From VAZQ01 sp963739385 (GTDB lineage Bacteria > Pseudomonadota > Alphaproteobacteria > Rhizobiales > Xanthobacteraceae): a stretch of 64,000 nucleotides of DNA. Positions 54,648-63,516 of the stretch are shown one piece after another. The notes below the pieces were generated by a model, which saw only the letters and a list, made by a program, of their open reading frames with translations, was not told where the DNA came from and made no database searches. Position 1 is the stretch's first letter. Each line of letters starts with the position of its first letter. Both the position numbers and the translations under genes were made by a program. The stretch lies in contig CAVUAI010000027.1 of assembly GCA_963739385.1 (NCBI GenBank), forward strand, positions 62,001-126,000, in the 5' to 3' direction.

Positions 54648-55927
54648 CCTTTGCGCTCGCCGTGGTGCCGATCGCGCTGTTGCTGCTCGGCTTTCCGATC
54701 TTTCTGGTGCTGCTCACCGCGGTCACCGTCGCGCTGGTGTTCTTCATGCACGTCCCGCTGGCGGCGCTGCAGCAGAACCTGTTCGCCTCGGTCAACGCCT
54801 TCGCGCTGCTCGCCATTCCATTCTTCATCTATGCCGGCGAGCTGATGGGCCGCGGCAGCGTCGCGCAACGGCTCGTCGACTTCGTGCAGGGCGGCGTCGG
54901 CTCGATCCGCGGCAGCCTCGGCGTCACCGCCGTCGGCACCTCCGCCATCTTCGGCGCGATTTCCGGCGCCAGCGCCGCGACGGTGGCCACCATCGGCCGG
55001 GTCATGGTGCCGGCGATGCGCCGCGCCGGTTACCCCGAGACGTTCACCGCCGGTCTCATCACCGCGGTCGGTGCCATCGACGTGATCATTCCGCCCAGCA
55101 TCCCGATGATCGTCTACGGCGCCGCGGCCGAGGAATTGGTGGCGCGGCTGTATGCGGCCGGCGTGCTGCCCGGCCTGATGATCGCCGCCATGCTCGCGGC
55201 CTACGTGGTCTGGCGCGCGCGGCGGGAGAATTTCGGCGCCGGTGAGCCCTTCCAACTTCGCGTATTCCTGCGGGCTCTGGGCCGCAGCCTGTGGGCGCTG
55301 GGGGCGCCGGTCATCATTCTCGGCGGCATCTATGGCGGCGTGTTCTCGCCGACCGAGGCCGCCGCCGTGGCCTGCGTCTACGCCGCCTTCGTCACCGCCT
55401 TCGTATTCCGCGAGCTCGGCTGGCGCGACATCGTCGAAGCCGCCGCCGCGACGGTGCTGTTCACCGGCCAGATCCTCATCATCGTGGCCTGCGCCGGCGT
55501 ATTCGCATGGTTGTTGACGGTCAACCAGGTGCCGGCCGCGATGACCGCATGGCTGCAGTCCCTGAACGTTTCGGCATGGATGCTGCTGTTCGCCATCAAC
55601 ATCCTGCTGCTGCTGGTGGGCTGCTTTCTCGATCCGCTGTCGGCAATCCTGCTGCTCAGCCCATTGCTCGTCCCGCTGGTGAAGGCCGCCGGCATCGACA
55701 CCGTGCATTTCGGCATCGTGGTGACGGTGAACCTCGCCATCGGCCTGTTTCATCCGCCGTTCGGGATCAACATCTTCGTGGCGCAGTCCGTGCTGGGCCT
55801 CAAGCTCGAGACGATTTATCGCGGCATCATTCCATTCGTGATAATTTATCTCGTGGCCCTGGGGTTGATCACGTACATTCCGGACCTCTCGCTGATCGGG
55901 GTGCGCTACCTGCTGGCCAGGGGTTGA
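54644..55927 (+). CDS. TRAP transporter large permease subunit (DctM type)
   Basis: A 427-residue protein starting with GTG 54644 in a 4-bp overlap. About twelve hydrophobic helices, with the family motifs LLAIPFFIYAGELM, GTSAIFGAISGASAATVATIG, PSIPMIVYG and FSPTEAAAVACVYA. It translocates an organic acid or osmolyte with sodium or proton coupling, after delivery by DctP. The longer frame upstream to 54530 lies within the dctQ-type gene and is not real. Confidence 0.92.
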   Translation: MTFALAVVPIALLLLGFPIFLVLLTAVTVALVFFMHVPLAALQQNLFASVNAFALLAIPFFIYAGELMGRGSVAQRLVDFVQGGVGSIRGSLGVTAVGTSAIFGAISGASAATVATIGRVMVPAMRRAGYPETFTAGLITAVGAIDVIIPPSIPMIVYGAAAEELVARLYAAGVLPGLMIAAMLAAYVVWRARRENFGAGEPFQLRVFLRALGRSLWALGAPVIILGGIYGGVFSPTEAAAVACVYAAFVTAFVFRELGWRDIVEAAAATVLFTGQILIIVACAGVFAWLLTVNQVPAAMTAWLQSLNVSAWMLLFAINILLLLVGCFLDPLSAILLLSPLLVPLVKAAGIDTVHFGIVVTVNLAIGLFHPPFGINIFVAQSVLGLKLETIYRGIIPFVIIYLVALGLITYIPDLSLIGVRYLLARG

Positions 55928-55965
55928 GTTCGCAAATGAAAAAATTCCGAGGGAGGAGAATTCAC

Positions 55966-56985
55966 ATGACCACGACGATCCGTCGCCTTGCCGTTGCCTT
56001 CGTCTGCATCGGGGCGGCAGGCATGCTCGCGCTGTCGCCGGCGGGCGCGCAGCAGTTCACGATGAAGCTGTCGCTGCCGACGATCAACGACGTCGTGCAT
56101 GAATACTACAAGACGCTCAAGGCGGGCGTGGAAGCGCGCGCGGGCGGACGACTCAAGCTCGAGATCTATCCGGCGAACCAGCTCGGCCAGCTTCCCGCCG
56201 TGGTGGAAGGCGTCGCTCTCGGCACGATCGAAGCCGGTAGCGCGGCGAACGGTTTCTGGGTCAGCCTGGAGCCGCGTTTCCAGATCCTCGACGCGCCCGG
56301 GCTGTTCGACGATGTCCTGCACGGCTACCGCGTCCTGACCGACCCGGAGATCCGCAGCCGGCTGGCGACGTTCGGAGCCGACAAGGGCGTGGAAATCCTC
56401 ACGCCCGGCATCTACAGCCCGCTGATGCTGCTCACGCACAAAGGGGTGCGTTCGGTCGCGGACTTCCAGGGCCAGAAGGTCCGCACCCAGGGCGGTGCGC
56501 CCATCCAGGTCGAGCCGCTCAAGAAGGTTGGCGTGCTGCCGGTGTCGCTCCCGCTCGGCGAAGCGCTGCCGGCGATGCAGAACCGCACCATCGACGGCAT
56601 GGTCGCCGCTGCCGCACCCTTCGTCGCCTTCAAGTACTACGACATCGCCAAGCCGATGACGTTCCTGCCGGCGACGACCTTTGCCGCGCCGGTCCTGGCG
56701 AACCGCGCGTTCATGAAATCGCTGGGACCGGACCTCGAAGCGATCGTCCGCGACGAATCCCGCAAGGCGGAAGTCCTGTTCTCGGACTGGAACATTGCCG
56801 ACATCAAGCGCGCCGAGGAGATCTGGCGCAAGAACGGCGGCGAGATCATCACGCTTCCGCCCGCTGAGGCCAAACGCTACGTCGATCTGGTGACCCCGGT
56901 CGCCACGTCTCTGCTGTCCGCCAATCCGAAGGTGAAGGCGGACTACGACGCCCTGCTTGCCGCGGCTGCGAAGTATCGGCAATAG
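55966..56985 (+). CDS. TRAP transporter solute-binding protein (DctP type)
   Basis: A 339-residue periplasmic receptor; the ATG at 55966 follows GGGAGGAG. The signal peptide ends near AGAQQ. DctP features: a ligand-Arg-containing core RTQGGAPIQVEPLKKVG, LGEALPAMQNRTIDGMVAAAA and AANGFWVSLEPRFQILDAPGLF. The protein encounters carboxylates; its position after URC genes may mean a ureido-acid or dicarboxylate ligand. An ATG at 55936 upstream is in frame but has no proper ribosome binding site. Confidence 0.91.
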   Translation: MTTTIRRLAVAFVCIGAAGMLALSPAGAQQFTMKLSLPTINDVVHEYYKTLKAGVEARAGGRLKLEIYPANQLGQLPAVVEGVALGTIEAGSAANGFWVSLEPRFQILDAPGLFDDVLHGYRVLTDPEIRSRLATFGADKGVEILTPGIYSPLMLLTHKGVRSVADFQGQKVRTQGGAPIQVEPLKKVGVLPVSLPLGEALPAMQNRTIDGMVAAAAPFVAFKYYDIAKPMTFLPATTFAAPVLANRAFMKSLGPDLEAIVRDESRKAEVLFSDWNIADIKRAEEIWRKNGGEIITLPPAEAKRYVDLVTPVATSLLSANPKVKADYDALLAAAAKYRQ

Positions 56986-57001
56986 CGCGTAATCCCGAAG
57001 G

Positions 57002-57019
57002 TTGCCCGGTTCCGGGCAA
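57002..57019 (+). terminator. Hairpin downstream of the TRAP operon
   Basis: TTGCCCG, loop GTTC, CGGGCAA: a perfect 7-bp stem 17 bases after the dctP-type stop. It lacks a T-run, so it may be a weak or Rho-assisted terminator. Confidence 0.4.
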
Positions 57020-57225
57020 GATCATGCGGCCGGGCAAAATGCTTGCAGCGAGATCACGCTTCAACTTGAAGCGATTTCGCTCCGGCGCTGAGCGACGAGC
57101 CATCGCCACATGTGCTGCTGCCGCTCCCGCCGCTCCCATGCGGCTTCTGTGAGGCGGTTCACAGAGGCTCTGTAGCAAGCCGATATACAAAAGGCGCAGG
57201 TGATACTCGAGCGGGGAAGACAAGC

Positions 57226-57450
57226 ATGCGACCGGTATTGCATTGCGCAAAATGCCTCGCTCTTCTGTTCGCAAGCATGATCGCTCTCGCTGCCCAGGCC
57301 GAAGCCGCCGGCCGTTATCAACGACCGGTCGATCGCTCCACCTCCTACTCACCCGATCAGCGGTTCTGGAAATTCGTGAAGGGCGACGGTTCGTGTGCGG
57401 TTTACGCGCACCGGCGGACAGGCCATCGGCGAACCTTCTGCGACGAGTAG
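57226..57450 (+). CDS. Small secreted protein of 74 residues, function unknown
   Basis: The ATG at 57226 follows GGGGAAG. A signal peptide (LHCAKCLALLFASMIALAAQAEA) precedes a short mature part of about 46 residues, basic and aromatic (GRYQRPVDRSTSYSPDQRFWKFVKGDGSCAVYAH...) with two Cys (SCAV and FCDE) that could form one disulfide. No family recognised. The next gene also encodes a small secreted protein, 76 bases away. Confidence 0.66.
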   Translation: MRPVLHCAKCLALLFASMIALAAQAEAAGRYQRPVDRSTSYSPDQRFWKFVKGDGSCAVYAHRRTGHRRTFCDE

Positions 57451-57526
57451 GAAATTCCCCGCGACCGCAGGTCGCGGACGGGTCGCCCGCGACAAACTAG
57501 TTGGAGCGCTAACTTAGGAGGATCAG

Positions 57527-57808
57527 ATGCGTCCACTGTCCACCGCTGTGACGATTGTGCTGGCCGCAGCAAGCCTGGCGGCCACGGTTTCACTATCCCA
57601 TGCGCAAAGTTGCCAGGCGCTCTGGGTCGAACGCAACCAGCTCTACAAGAACGGCGGTTATTGCTTCCACACCACGCGCGCGATCAATTATTTCGGCAAC
57701 GCCGGATGCCGCTACAACTCCGAGGCCGCGGTCCCGCTGTCGCGTGCCGCCCGCAGCCGCATCGCCGCGATCACCCGCGCTGAGCGAAATCTCGGATGCG
57801 GCGGCTAG
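57527..57808 (+). CDS. YARHG-domain secreted protein
   Basis: A 93-residue protein; ATG 57527 follows AGGAGG. Signal peptide ends near SHAQS. The mature part CQALWVERNQLYKNGGYCFHTTRAINYFGNAGC is the YARHG domain (a short extracellular domain with paired Cys and a Tyr/Asn-Gly-rich core), then a basic helix SRAARSRIAAITRAERNLGC. The YARHG domain is thought to bind cell-wall or other extracellular ligands; function unproven. Confidence 0.83.
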   Translation: MRPLSTAVTIVLAAASLAATVSLSHAQSCQALWVERNQLYKNGGYCFHTTRAINYFGNAGCRYNSEAAVPLSRAARSRIAAITRAERNLGCGG

Positions 57809-58006
57809 TCCGGAGCGAAACAGCCTCGGACTGAAGCTTACGATTTCACCCCGGCACCAACTCACAGCCAAAGCGTTGTTGATGCAGGCTGGATGAAGGC
57901 GAGGTCGTCGGCCGCGAGCTCGGCGTGCCACGGCTCCCAGCAGGCCTCGCTTCTCGTTGTGCCCCAACTGATCGGCACCAATAACGCGCTCTTGCCTCTT
58001 TTTGCT

Positions 58007-58804
58007 CTATTTGACGTTCATGAGCAGCTCAGGCCGGTATTCAAAATGCATGGTGTCGTAGTGGTACCACTTGCCTCCCCAGATGAAGCCGTGCTTTTCA
58101 AACACACGCACGATCTCCCACGGGATGTCGTTCTTGTAAATGATACGCCCGCTCGCGTCGGGCTTTGACCATTGCCAATAATGGGAATGCGCCGCTGCGA
58201 TATCGATGGCGATCCCGAGCCCATGAGCGCTCAGGCGGCTCGTTCCCGCAATGGGCCGGCAATTGAACGTGCCTTGCAGTGGCCTCACATAGTCCAGGAA
58301 CCGGTCCGGCATCTGGTCTAGCTCGTCGGAGACTTGCTGCAATGCCGCCGCCGCACCGTTGACCTTGGAGAATTTGACGGTTTTTCGATATTTGCGCCTG
58401 AGCCAGACGACATCGGCCGCGCCCGCTGTGAGATTGGACTTCTGGCAGTCCCCGTACATCTTGACGAACAATGGCGTGTACCTGATCCGACCCGGATCGA
58501 AGTTCATTTTTGGCGCGAGACCTTCGTCGCCCGCGGGATAGGCCATTGCGAACATGTCCTTGATGTCCGGATCGTTGAGCATCGCATCGAACGCCTTGGG
58601 GCCCTTGCCGTCATCGATGCGCATCCGCGTGCCGTCTTTCCAGACGAGGTCATTGCCCTCGATCCCCGCGAGGAACTCCGGATAAACCTTGACGAGCGCC
58701 GCGAGCGCACCGGACCACGGGGCCTCTTGCGCGGCGGCTCGGGCAATTCCAACAGCCGCCACGGCGAGCAGAACCAGAGACCTGAGCCGATATGTCACTG
58801 ACAC
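58007..58804 (-). CDS. Secreted M15 family D-alanyl-D-alanine carboxypeptidase-like protein
   Basis: A 265-residue protein with a signal peptide (LVLLAVAAVGIARAAAQE). Zinc-ligand motifs are well kept: SAHGLGIAIDI (His, Asp) and YDTMHFEYRPELL (His), with the supporting IVRVFEKHGFIWGGKWYHYD. That is the pattern of VanY-type M15 peptidases that trim peptidoglycan peptides in the periplasm. It is a second M15-type protein, independent of the one at 37583. The start is the GTG at 58804, with GGCAGG close by; a GTG at 58798 is possible. Confidence 0.86.
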   Translation of the reverse strand: MSVTYRLRSLVLLAVAAVGIARAAAQEAPWSGALAALVKVYPEFLAGIEGNDLVWKDGTRMRIDDGKGPKAFDAMLNDPDIKDMFAMAYPAGDEGLAPKMNFDPGRIRYTPLFVKMYGDCQKSNLTAGAADVVWLRRKYRKTVKFSKVNGAAAALQQVSDELDQMPDRFLDYVRPLQGTFNCRPIAGTSRLSAHGLGIAIDIAAAHSHYWQWSKPDASGRIIYKNDIPWEIVRVFEKHGFIWGGKWYHYDTMHFEYRPELLMNVK

Positions 58805-58959
58805 CTGCCATTTTCAGCGGAGAGTATCATCCTGCGAAGATTGTCGGCGCGAATGCGTTGGGCTCGATGCCCGCGTGCCGCAGTTGAGGTGCATCCCTTC
58901 GTCCAACCTGGAGCATTCACGTCAGGCAGCGCATCGAAGAATCGGTGTTGCTGCCATCG

Positions 58960-59577
58960 CTACTCCCGCAGGCCGCTCGTCACCGCGGCGAGCCATTTTT
59001 CGTCGCCGGTCAGCGAGCGAAGCTCCTGCATGGCTTCAGCTTTGGTCTGCGTCACCTGTGGCACGATGAGCGGCTCGCCTTCGCCGTTGCCCGGCTGGCA
59101 GCTGAACTCAAGGCGGATGTCGTTGGGATCGAACAGGTAGATCGAAAAGATCCCCGGCAGGATTTCCAGCGGGCCGTCGTAGGGCACCTTGCGTGCATCG
59201 AGCCGCGCGCAGATGCGGGCCTGGCTTTCCGGCGAGACTGCGAAAGAGACGTGCTGCATGGCGCCGAGCGCATTGCGGTCGCCCTTCTCCTTGGCGCCCT
59301 TGGGCATCTCGAAAAATGCCAGCAGCCCGTCCCGGCCCATGTCGAAAAAATAGTGACGGATTTCCTCGAAGGGCGGATTGCCGCGATTGGCCGGGCCGCT
59401 GCCGAGCCCAGGCGGCACCTTCATCGCATGCACCAGCCTCATGCCGAGCACGCCGACATAGAAGTCGACGGTCATCTTCATGTCGTCGGTGTTGAGCGCG
59501 AGGTGATGGACGCCGTAAAAGCTGACCTTGCCGTCGGCGCGCGTCCGGGTTCGGTCTGCCACCAAAATATCTGCCAT
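58960..59577 (-). CDS. VOC family protein (glyoxalase/bleomycin-resistance fold)
   Basis: The ATG at 59577 follows GGGAGAAG and gives 205 residues. One vicinal-oxygen-chelate module is visible: VHHLALNTDDMKMTVDFYVGVLGMRLV at the start, MQHVSFAVSPES in the middle and DIRLEFSCQPG at the end, giving His, His, Glu as possible metal ligands. The N-terminus is extended by a short charged segment. Substrate unknown; the neighbourhood (LLM-type flavoprotein and alcohol dehydrogenase) suggests degradation of an unusual organic compound. Confidence 0.84.
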   Translation of the reverse strand: MADILVADRTRTRADGKVSFYGVHHLALNTDDMKMTVDFYVGVLGMRLVHAMKVPPGLGSGPANRGNPPFEEIRHYFFDMGRDGLLAFFEMPKGAKEKGDRNALGAMQHVSFAVSPESQARICARLDARKVPYDGPLEILPGIFSIYLFDPNDIRLEFSCQPGNGEGEPLIVPQVTQTKAEAMQELRSLTGDEKWLAAVTSGLRE

Positions 59578-59695
59578 GGCGCTTCTCCCTGCTCGTCTAG
59601 CAGGTATCGTAGGTGGTTGTCGTCCTCGCGACAACGATGATCGAAGGAAGCGCCGGCATCGCGGAACGAACCGCGAGCCAAAAGGGAGTTCGTCG

Positions 59696-60754
59696 ATGAA
59701 ATTCGGATTGTTCTATCTGCCGACCTATATGCCGCAGTTGCGCGACGCGCAGACCCATTACCGCGGCATCATCGAGCAGGTCGAATTCGCGGAGCGCGTC
59801 GGCATCGATTATGTCTGGCTGGTCGAGCACCATTTCGTGCGCCACGGCGGCCTGTTCCCGGCCAACTACGCGTTCCTGTCGTATTTGGCGGCGCGAACGC
59901 AGCGCATCCGGCTCGGCACCGGCGCCACGGTGCTGCCGCTCAACGATCCGGTGCGGGTGGCGGAACAGGCGGCGACCCTCGACCAGTTGTCGCAAGGCCG
60001 GCTCGATTTCGGCGTCGGCCGCGGTTTCATCCGCGACGAATTCGATGCCTTCGGCGTCGACATGAAGGACAGCCGCGAGCGCGTCGAGGAGGGCGTCGAG
60101 TTGGTCAAGCAGGCGTGGGCCGGCCCGACGCTGGAATTCAAGAGCAAATTTCGGCCGGCGATGTCGGGGCTGCCGATCCTCCCGCCGATCTACCAGAAGC
60201 CGCACCCGCCGATCTGGGTGGCATGTCTGCTGTCGCCCGAGAGCTTCGAATGGACGGCGCAGGCGGGCTACAACCTTCTCTATGTCGCCTATCACGTCGA
60301 CCATCCGGTCGCGGTCGAGCGCATCGGCTGGTACCTCGCCGCGTTGCGCAAGCATGGCCGGCGTGTCGAGGACCATGAGATTTGCTGCGTCTACCACGCG
60401 CATTTCCTCGAGCGCGACGATGACGACAGGTTGCAGCGGATCGTGCACAAGCCGATGAGCGAGTATGCCGCCGCTGGCCTCGAAGCCGCCCGCAAGCCGC
60501 CCGACCCCACCGCCTACAAGGGCTACGAGCAGCGCGACGCCGGCCAGCGCAGGTTCGAATTCGACTCCTATTTTCCCGGCCGCGTGCTGATGGGCGGGCC
60601 GAAGCAGGCGATCGAGCGCATCCGCGCGCTGCGCGAGGCCGGCATTACCCAGATCGGCATGCTGGTCGACTTCGGCTCGCTGCCGCAGGCGGAGATCATG
60701 CGCTCGTTGAAAATCTTCGCCAACGATGTGCTGCCGCGTGTACGCGACCTGTGA
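59696..60754 (+). CDS. LLM class flavin-dependent oxidoreductase (luciferase-like monooxygenase)
   Basis: A 352-residue TIM-barrel flavoprotein. ATG 59696 follows AAGGGAG. Typical segments: FGLFYLPTYMP, YVWLVEHHFVRHGG, IRLGTGATVLPLNDPVRVAEQ, LDQLSQGRLDFGVGRGF and PPIWVACLLSPESFEWTAQAGYNLLY. They are the FMN-/F420-binding parts of the luciferase-like group that oxidises sulfonates, alkanes or ketones with reduced flavin. It is divergent from the VOC gene, separated by 118 bases. The reductase partner is not next to it. Confidence 0.89.
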   Translation: MKFGLFYLPTYMPQLRDAQTHYRGIIEQVEFAERVGIDYVWLVEHHFVRHGGLFPANYAFLSYLAARTQRIRLGTGATVLPLNDPVRVAEQAATLDQLSQGRLDFGVGRGFIRDEFDAFGVDMKDSRERVEEGVELVKQAWAGPTLEFKSKFRPAMSGLPILPPIYQKPHPPIWVACLLSPESFEWTAQAGYNLLYVAYHVDHPVAVERIGWYLAALRKHGRRVEDHEICCVYHAHFLERDDDDRLQRIVHKPMSEYAAAGLEAARKPPDPTAYKGYEQRDAGQRRFEFDSYFPGRVLMGGPKQAIERIRALREAGITQIGMLVDFGSLPQAEIMRSLKIFANDVLPRVRDL

Positions 60755-60769
60755 TGGCGGCGGCCCGGC

Positions 60770-61879
60770 TCAAGGCACGACGACGTAGTTGCTGAAGCCG
60801 CCGTTGCGGTTCGCAAGCCCGGAAATCGCGCGGTTGACGTCCGCGAGCGGGAAGCGCTGGTGCTCGAAGACGGAGAGGTCGAGCAGCCGCGCCCGCGCCA
60901 GCTCCGCCATCTCCTGGCCCTGTGCCGCCGTGAACCAGTTCGAGCCGATGAGCTGGATCTGCTCGTCCATCAGCCAGTGCACGTCGACAGGGACGGGCTC
61001 GGCGACCGCGCCGACATTGACCGCGCGGCCGCCGCGTCGCACCGCGCGCAGGGAATCGAGCATGGTGCTCGCGGGCGAGCCCGGTCCGAGCGCGCTGATC
61101 ATGAAGTCGACACCCTCCTCGCCGGTCAGTCGCCTCGCCCATTGCGCGGTCGCGCCGTCGTCGAGCGCGTGCACCGCGATGCGTTCGGGCGCCAGCGCCT
61201 TTACCCGGTCGAGCAGTTGCCGGTTGCGGCCGGTCCCGAGGATGCGCGTCATTCCCATGGCGAGACCGAGCAGCGCGGCGCCGAGCCCGAGCGTGCCGCT
61301 GATGCCGTCGACCAGCATGGACTGGCCGGCGCTCGCGTTGGCCTTCTTCATCGCCCCGTAGGACGTGCCGAGATAGCCGAAGCGGGCGGCCTGCTCGAAG
61401 GTGACGTTATCTGGGAGCTTGACCAGCGCGTATTGCGGCGCGGTCATGAACTCGCAGAAGCCGCCGTAGGGATAGAGGTCGTAGATCCTCTGCGCGTCGG
61501 GCCCGAACCCGAAATAGCCGTTGAAGGTGAAGAAGCGGCAGCGGGTGCGCTCGCCCGCCCGGCACATCTGGCAGGCGCCGCACGAGCGCAGCGGGTTGAC
61601 GTAGACGCGCTCGCCCGGCATGACGTCGATGACCTGGCTGCCGACCTCGGCCACGACGCCGGCCGGATCGAGCCCGAAGATCGCGGGCAGTTTTGGCAGC
61701 GGCAGATGCGGAAACCACTTCGTCCAGTTGGCGAGCACATTGCCGAGATTGGGCACCATGCCGCAGGCCTTCACCTCGACCAGCACGTCGGTCGAGCCGG
61801 GCTTGGGCACCGCGATGGTGTCGATCGACATCGGCCCGCCGACGGCGTGCATGCGCGCCGCGCGCATCGTTGCCGGCAT
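60770..61879 (-). CDS. Zinc-binding dehydrogenase (medium-chain alcohol dehydrogenase family)
   Basis: The ATG at 61879 follows GGGGGGAA and gives 369 residues. The structural zinc Cys are Cys100, Cys103, Cys106 and Cys114 (SCGACQMCRAGERTRC). The Rossmann motif is VDGISGTLGLGAA. At the catalytic zinc site, the Cys39 (KACGM) is present, but the usual GHE motif about 25 residues later reads FGLDPAGVV, so the catalytic His-Glu pair is missing. Family enzymes oxidise alcohols with NAD(P). Whether it keeps alcohol dehydrogenase activity is uncertain. It is convergent with the LLM gene. Confidence 0.86.
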   Translation of the reverse strand: MPATMRAARMHAVGGPMSIDTIAVPKPGSTDVLVEVKACGMVPNLGNVLANWTKWFPHLPLPKLPAIFGLDPAGVVAEVGSQVIDVMPGERVYVNPLRSCGACQMCRAGERTRCRFFTFNGYFGFGPDAQRIYDLYPYGGFCEFMTAPQYALVKLPDNVTFEQAARFGYLGTSYGAMKKANASAGQSMLVDGISGTLGLGAALLGLAMGMTRILGTGRNRQLLDRVKALAPERIAVHALDDGATAQWARRLTGEEGVDFMISALGPGSPASTMLDSLRAVRRGGRAVNVGAVAEPVPVDVHWLMDEQIQLIGSNWFTAAQGQEMAELARARLLDLSVFEHQRFPLADVNRAISGLANRNGGFSNYVVVP

Positions 61880-61981
61880 GATGCTTTTCCCCCCTCGCTT
61901 TACTGGATTAGCTTGTCCCGGGCCGGCGCAGCGCGCAGCCACCGGAGCCGCCGCCCAGACGTATCAACCTGCGCCGGCGAT

Positions 61982-62887
61982 TTAAAATGTTCCTTGGCTT
62001 CGTGCGGGCAGCAAGCGCGGGCTTTGCCGGCTCCAACGTGCCGGGCTTCTGCGGTAGCGATGCAATCGGCCTCTTATAAGAGCGAAGCTGCCAAGAGCCA
62101 GGCTCGACCATACGGCGGCACTGAAATAGAGCGACATCCAGGCAATTTCATCCTTCCATTGCGCAAAGTCGTGCGTCACGGCCCAACGCGTGCTCACGTC
62201 ATAGAGGCCGCCGGCGACTCCGAGAAGCTCCTTTCCGCTTGCCACATCGGCCTCCCACCGGCCGAAATACATGGGCACGTCGACCATGACGAGGAACGCC
62301 ACATAGCCCGCAATACCGCTGATCGCTATCGCGATCGCGACCTGGACGCGGCCATTGAACTCGTGCAGCAGCCGCAACAGGGCGGCGGCGACGAGCAGGA
62401 AGGCCACCGCCCATATCGAATTTTCGATCGTGTTGCCGAGGTAGCTGGTCGTGATCACCGCGTACCATGAGCAGCACTCGGCCAGCAGGATCAGCGGAAC
62501 GATGACGCCCGAGAGGTTTCGAGCTGCATCCGATCTTGCCAGCCTGCCGAGCTGGCGGAGCACAATGGCCCATTGGATCGCGAAGCAGACCTCCGCGACC
62601 GTCGCAACCGACCGCCCGACCAGGACGCTCGAAAGCCAGGTGTCGAAAAGACAGATGCGCTGGACATCGGCCCGCGGCAGCACCGATCGAAAAGCGCAGC
62701 CGAACACATAGGCCGCGCACAGCAGAACCATGAGATCGATCCGGAAGCCACGCCGACGGTCGAGCGTTCTGTTGCGGAGATGACGATGGAGCGCCAGCCA
62801 AAGGGCGATATTTGCGGTGCTGACCATGAGCAAAAAGCCCCACCAGATCGCAACCGGATTTGACCAGGCCAGCCAGTCGAAATGCAT
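61982..62887 (-). CDS. Multi-pass inner-membrane protein, function unknown
   Basis: From the ATG at 62887 (GGAGTG upstream) the product is 301 residues with about eight hydrophobic segments (WGFLLMVSTANIALWLAL; LMVLLCAAYVFGCAF; VAEVCFAIQWAIVL; VIVPLILLAECCSWYAVI; SIWAVAFLLVAAALLRLL; VAIAIAISGIAGYVAFLVMV; MSLYFSAAVWSSLALGSFALI). A conserved-looking RADVQRICLFDTWLS loop follows helix 2. No family recognised. The start could instead be the GTG at 62896. Confidence 0.8.
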   Translation of the reverse strand: MHFDWLAWSNPVAIWWGFLLMVSTANIALWLALHRHLRNRTLDRRRGFRIDLMVLLCAAYVFGCAFRSVLPRADVQRICLFDTWLSSVLVGRSVATVAEVCFAIQWAIVLRQLGRLARSDAARNLSGVIVPLILLAECCSWYAVITTSYLGNTIENSIWAVAFLLVAAALLRLLHEFNGRVQVAIAIAISGIAGYVAFLVMVDVPMYFGRWEADVASGKELLGVAGGLYDVSTRWAVTHDFAQWKDEIAWMSLYFSAAVWSSLALGSFALIRGRLHRYRRSPARWSRQSPRLLPARSQGTF

Positions 62888-62962
62888 GCGCCGCACTCCA
62901 CGTCTGTCATCGAGCGATCACGCAAGTGAAACAATACTGACACAAACGCGGCGAGGCTTGGA

Positions 62963-63127
62963 ATGGTTTTCGCGGCGGAATCACTTCGATTTGAGGCGCT
63001 GGCGCAAGTCGGGGCGGCGGCTATCAATGTTCTGCTGTTGGCGCTAGCCCAGGATTTCGGATGTCTGCTTTTGCGCCGCTATTGGGATAAGCGGAGGGTC
63101 GGCCTGATCAACCAGGCCGACCTATGA
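62963..63127 (+). CDS. Possible 54-residue protein
   Basis: A frame from ATG 62963 to TGA 63125-63127 with one hydrophobic stretch (AAINVLLLALAQDF) and a basic end (LLRRYWDKRRVG). There is no proper ribosome binding site. Its last codons are the hairpin at 63097. Tentative. Confidence 0.25.
   Translation: MVFAAESLRFEALAQVGAAAINVLLLALAQDFGCLLLRRYWDKRRVGLINQADL
63097..63122 (+). terminator. Perfect 10-bp hairpin without T-run
   Basis: GGTCGGCCTG, loop ATCAAC, CAGGCCGACC. The stem is perfect and strong. A downstream T-run is missing, so it may be a Rho-type terminator, an RNA-protection hairpin or a protein-binding site. Confidence 0.4.
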
Positions 63128-63448
63128 ATACACGGCCTTCTGTAACGGGCCCGGTGATGTCAAATCTCCCGAGTGATGATCGCGTCGCCGAGTTCACGCT
63201 TCTGTCCGTGGTCGACGCCGAGGGTGACCTGGGAGCGGCCGGTTCGAATATTGGAGCGTGCCAAGGCGCGGCTTCAAATCGTGGTGCTGGCGACGGTGCT
63301 GATGATCTTCCTGCTGCACAGCGCGAAGTTTGTAGTCGTGACTCCCATTCTCCTTGACCTTGCGCTTGGAACCGGAGGGCGCCGGGCGGGTTGTGAGTCC
63401 GGACCGTGGTCGCGTACCCCTCTGACCCCTGGAACGGCCTCGGTCTCA

Positions 63449-63485
63449 AGCCCCGCCGGAGGAAGGCTCGGCGGGGCTTTGTTTG
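63449..63485 (+). terminator. Strong intrinsic terminator
   Basis: AGCCCCGCCG, a 10-base loop and CGGCGGGGCT, followed directly by TTGTTTG. A 10-bp GC-rich stem with a T-rich tail is a classical Rho-independent terminator on the plus strand. It lies 31 bases before the Kup fragment. The preceding 300 bases have only a hydrophobic stretch (LQIVVLATVLMIFLLHSAKF, about 63275-63334) but no gene that I can define. Confidence 0.75.
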
Positions 63486-63516
63486 GCCAGAGAAGGCTCG
63501 CCCCGCCCACGATGCG

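Noticed and set aside
63124..63357. 77-codon plus-strand frame starting inside the hairpin region
   Set aside because: No ribosome binding site and low-complexity Gly/Ala/Asp composition.
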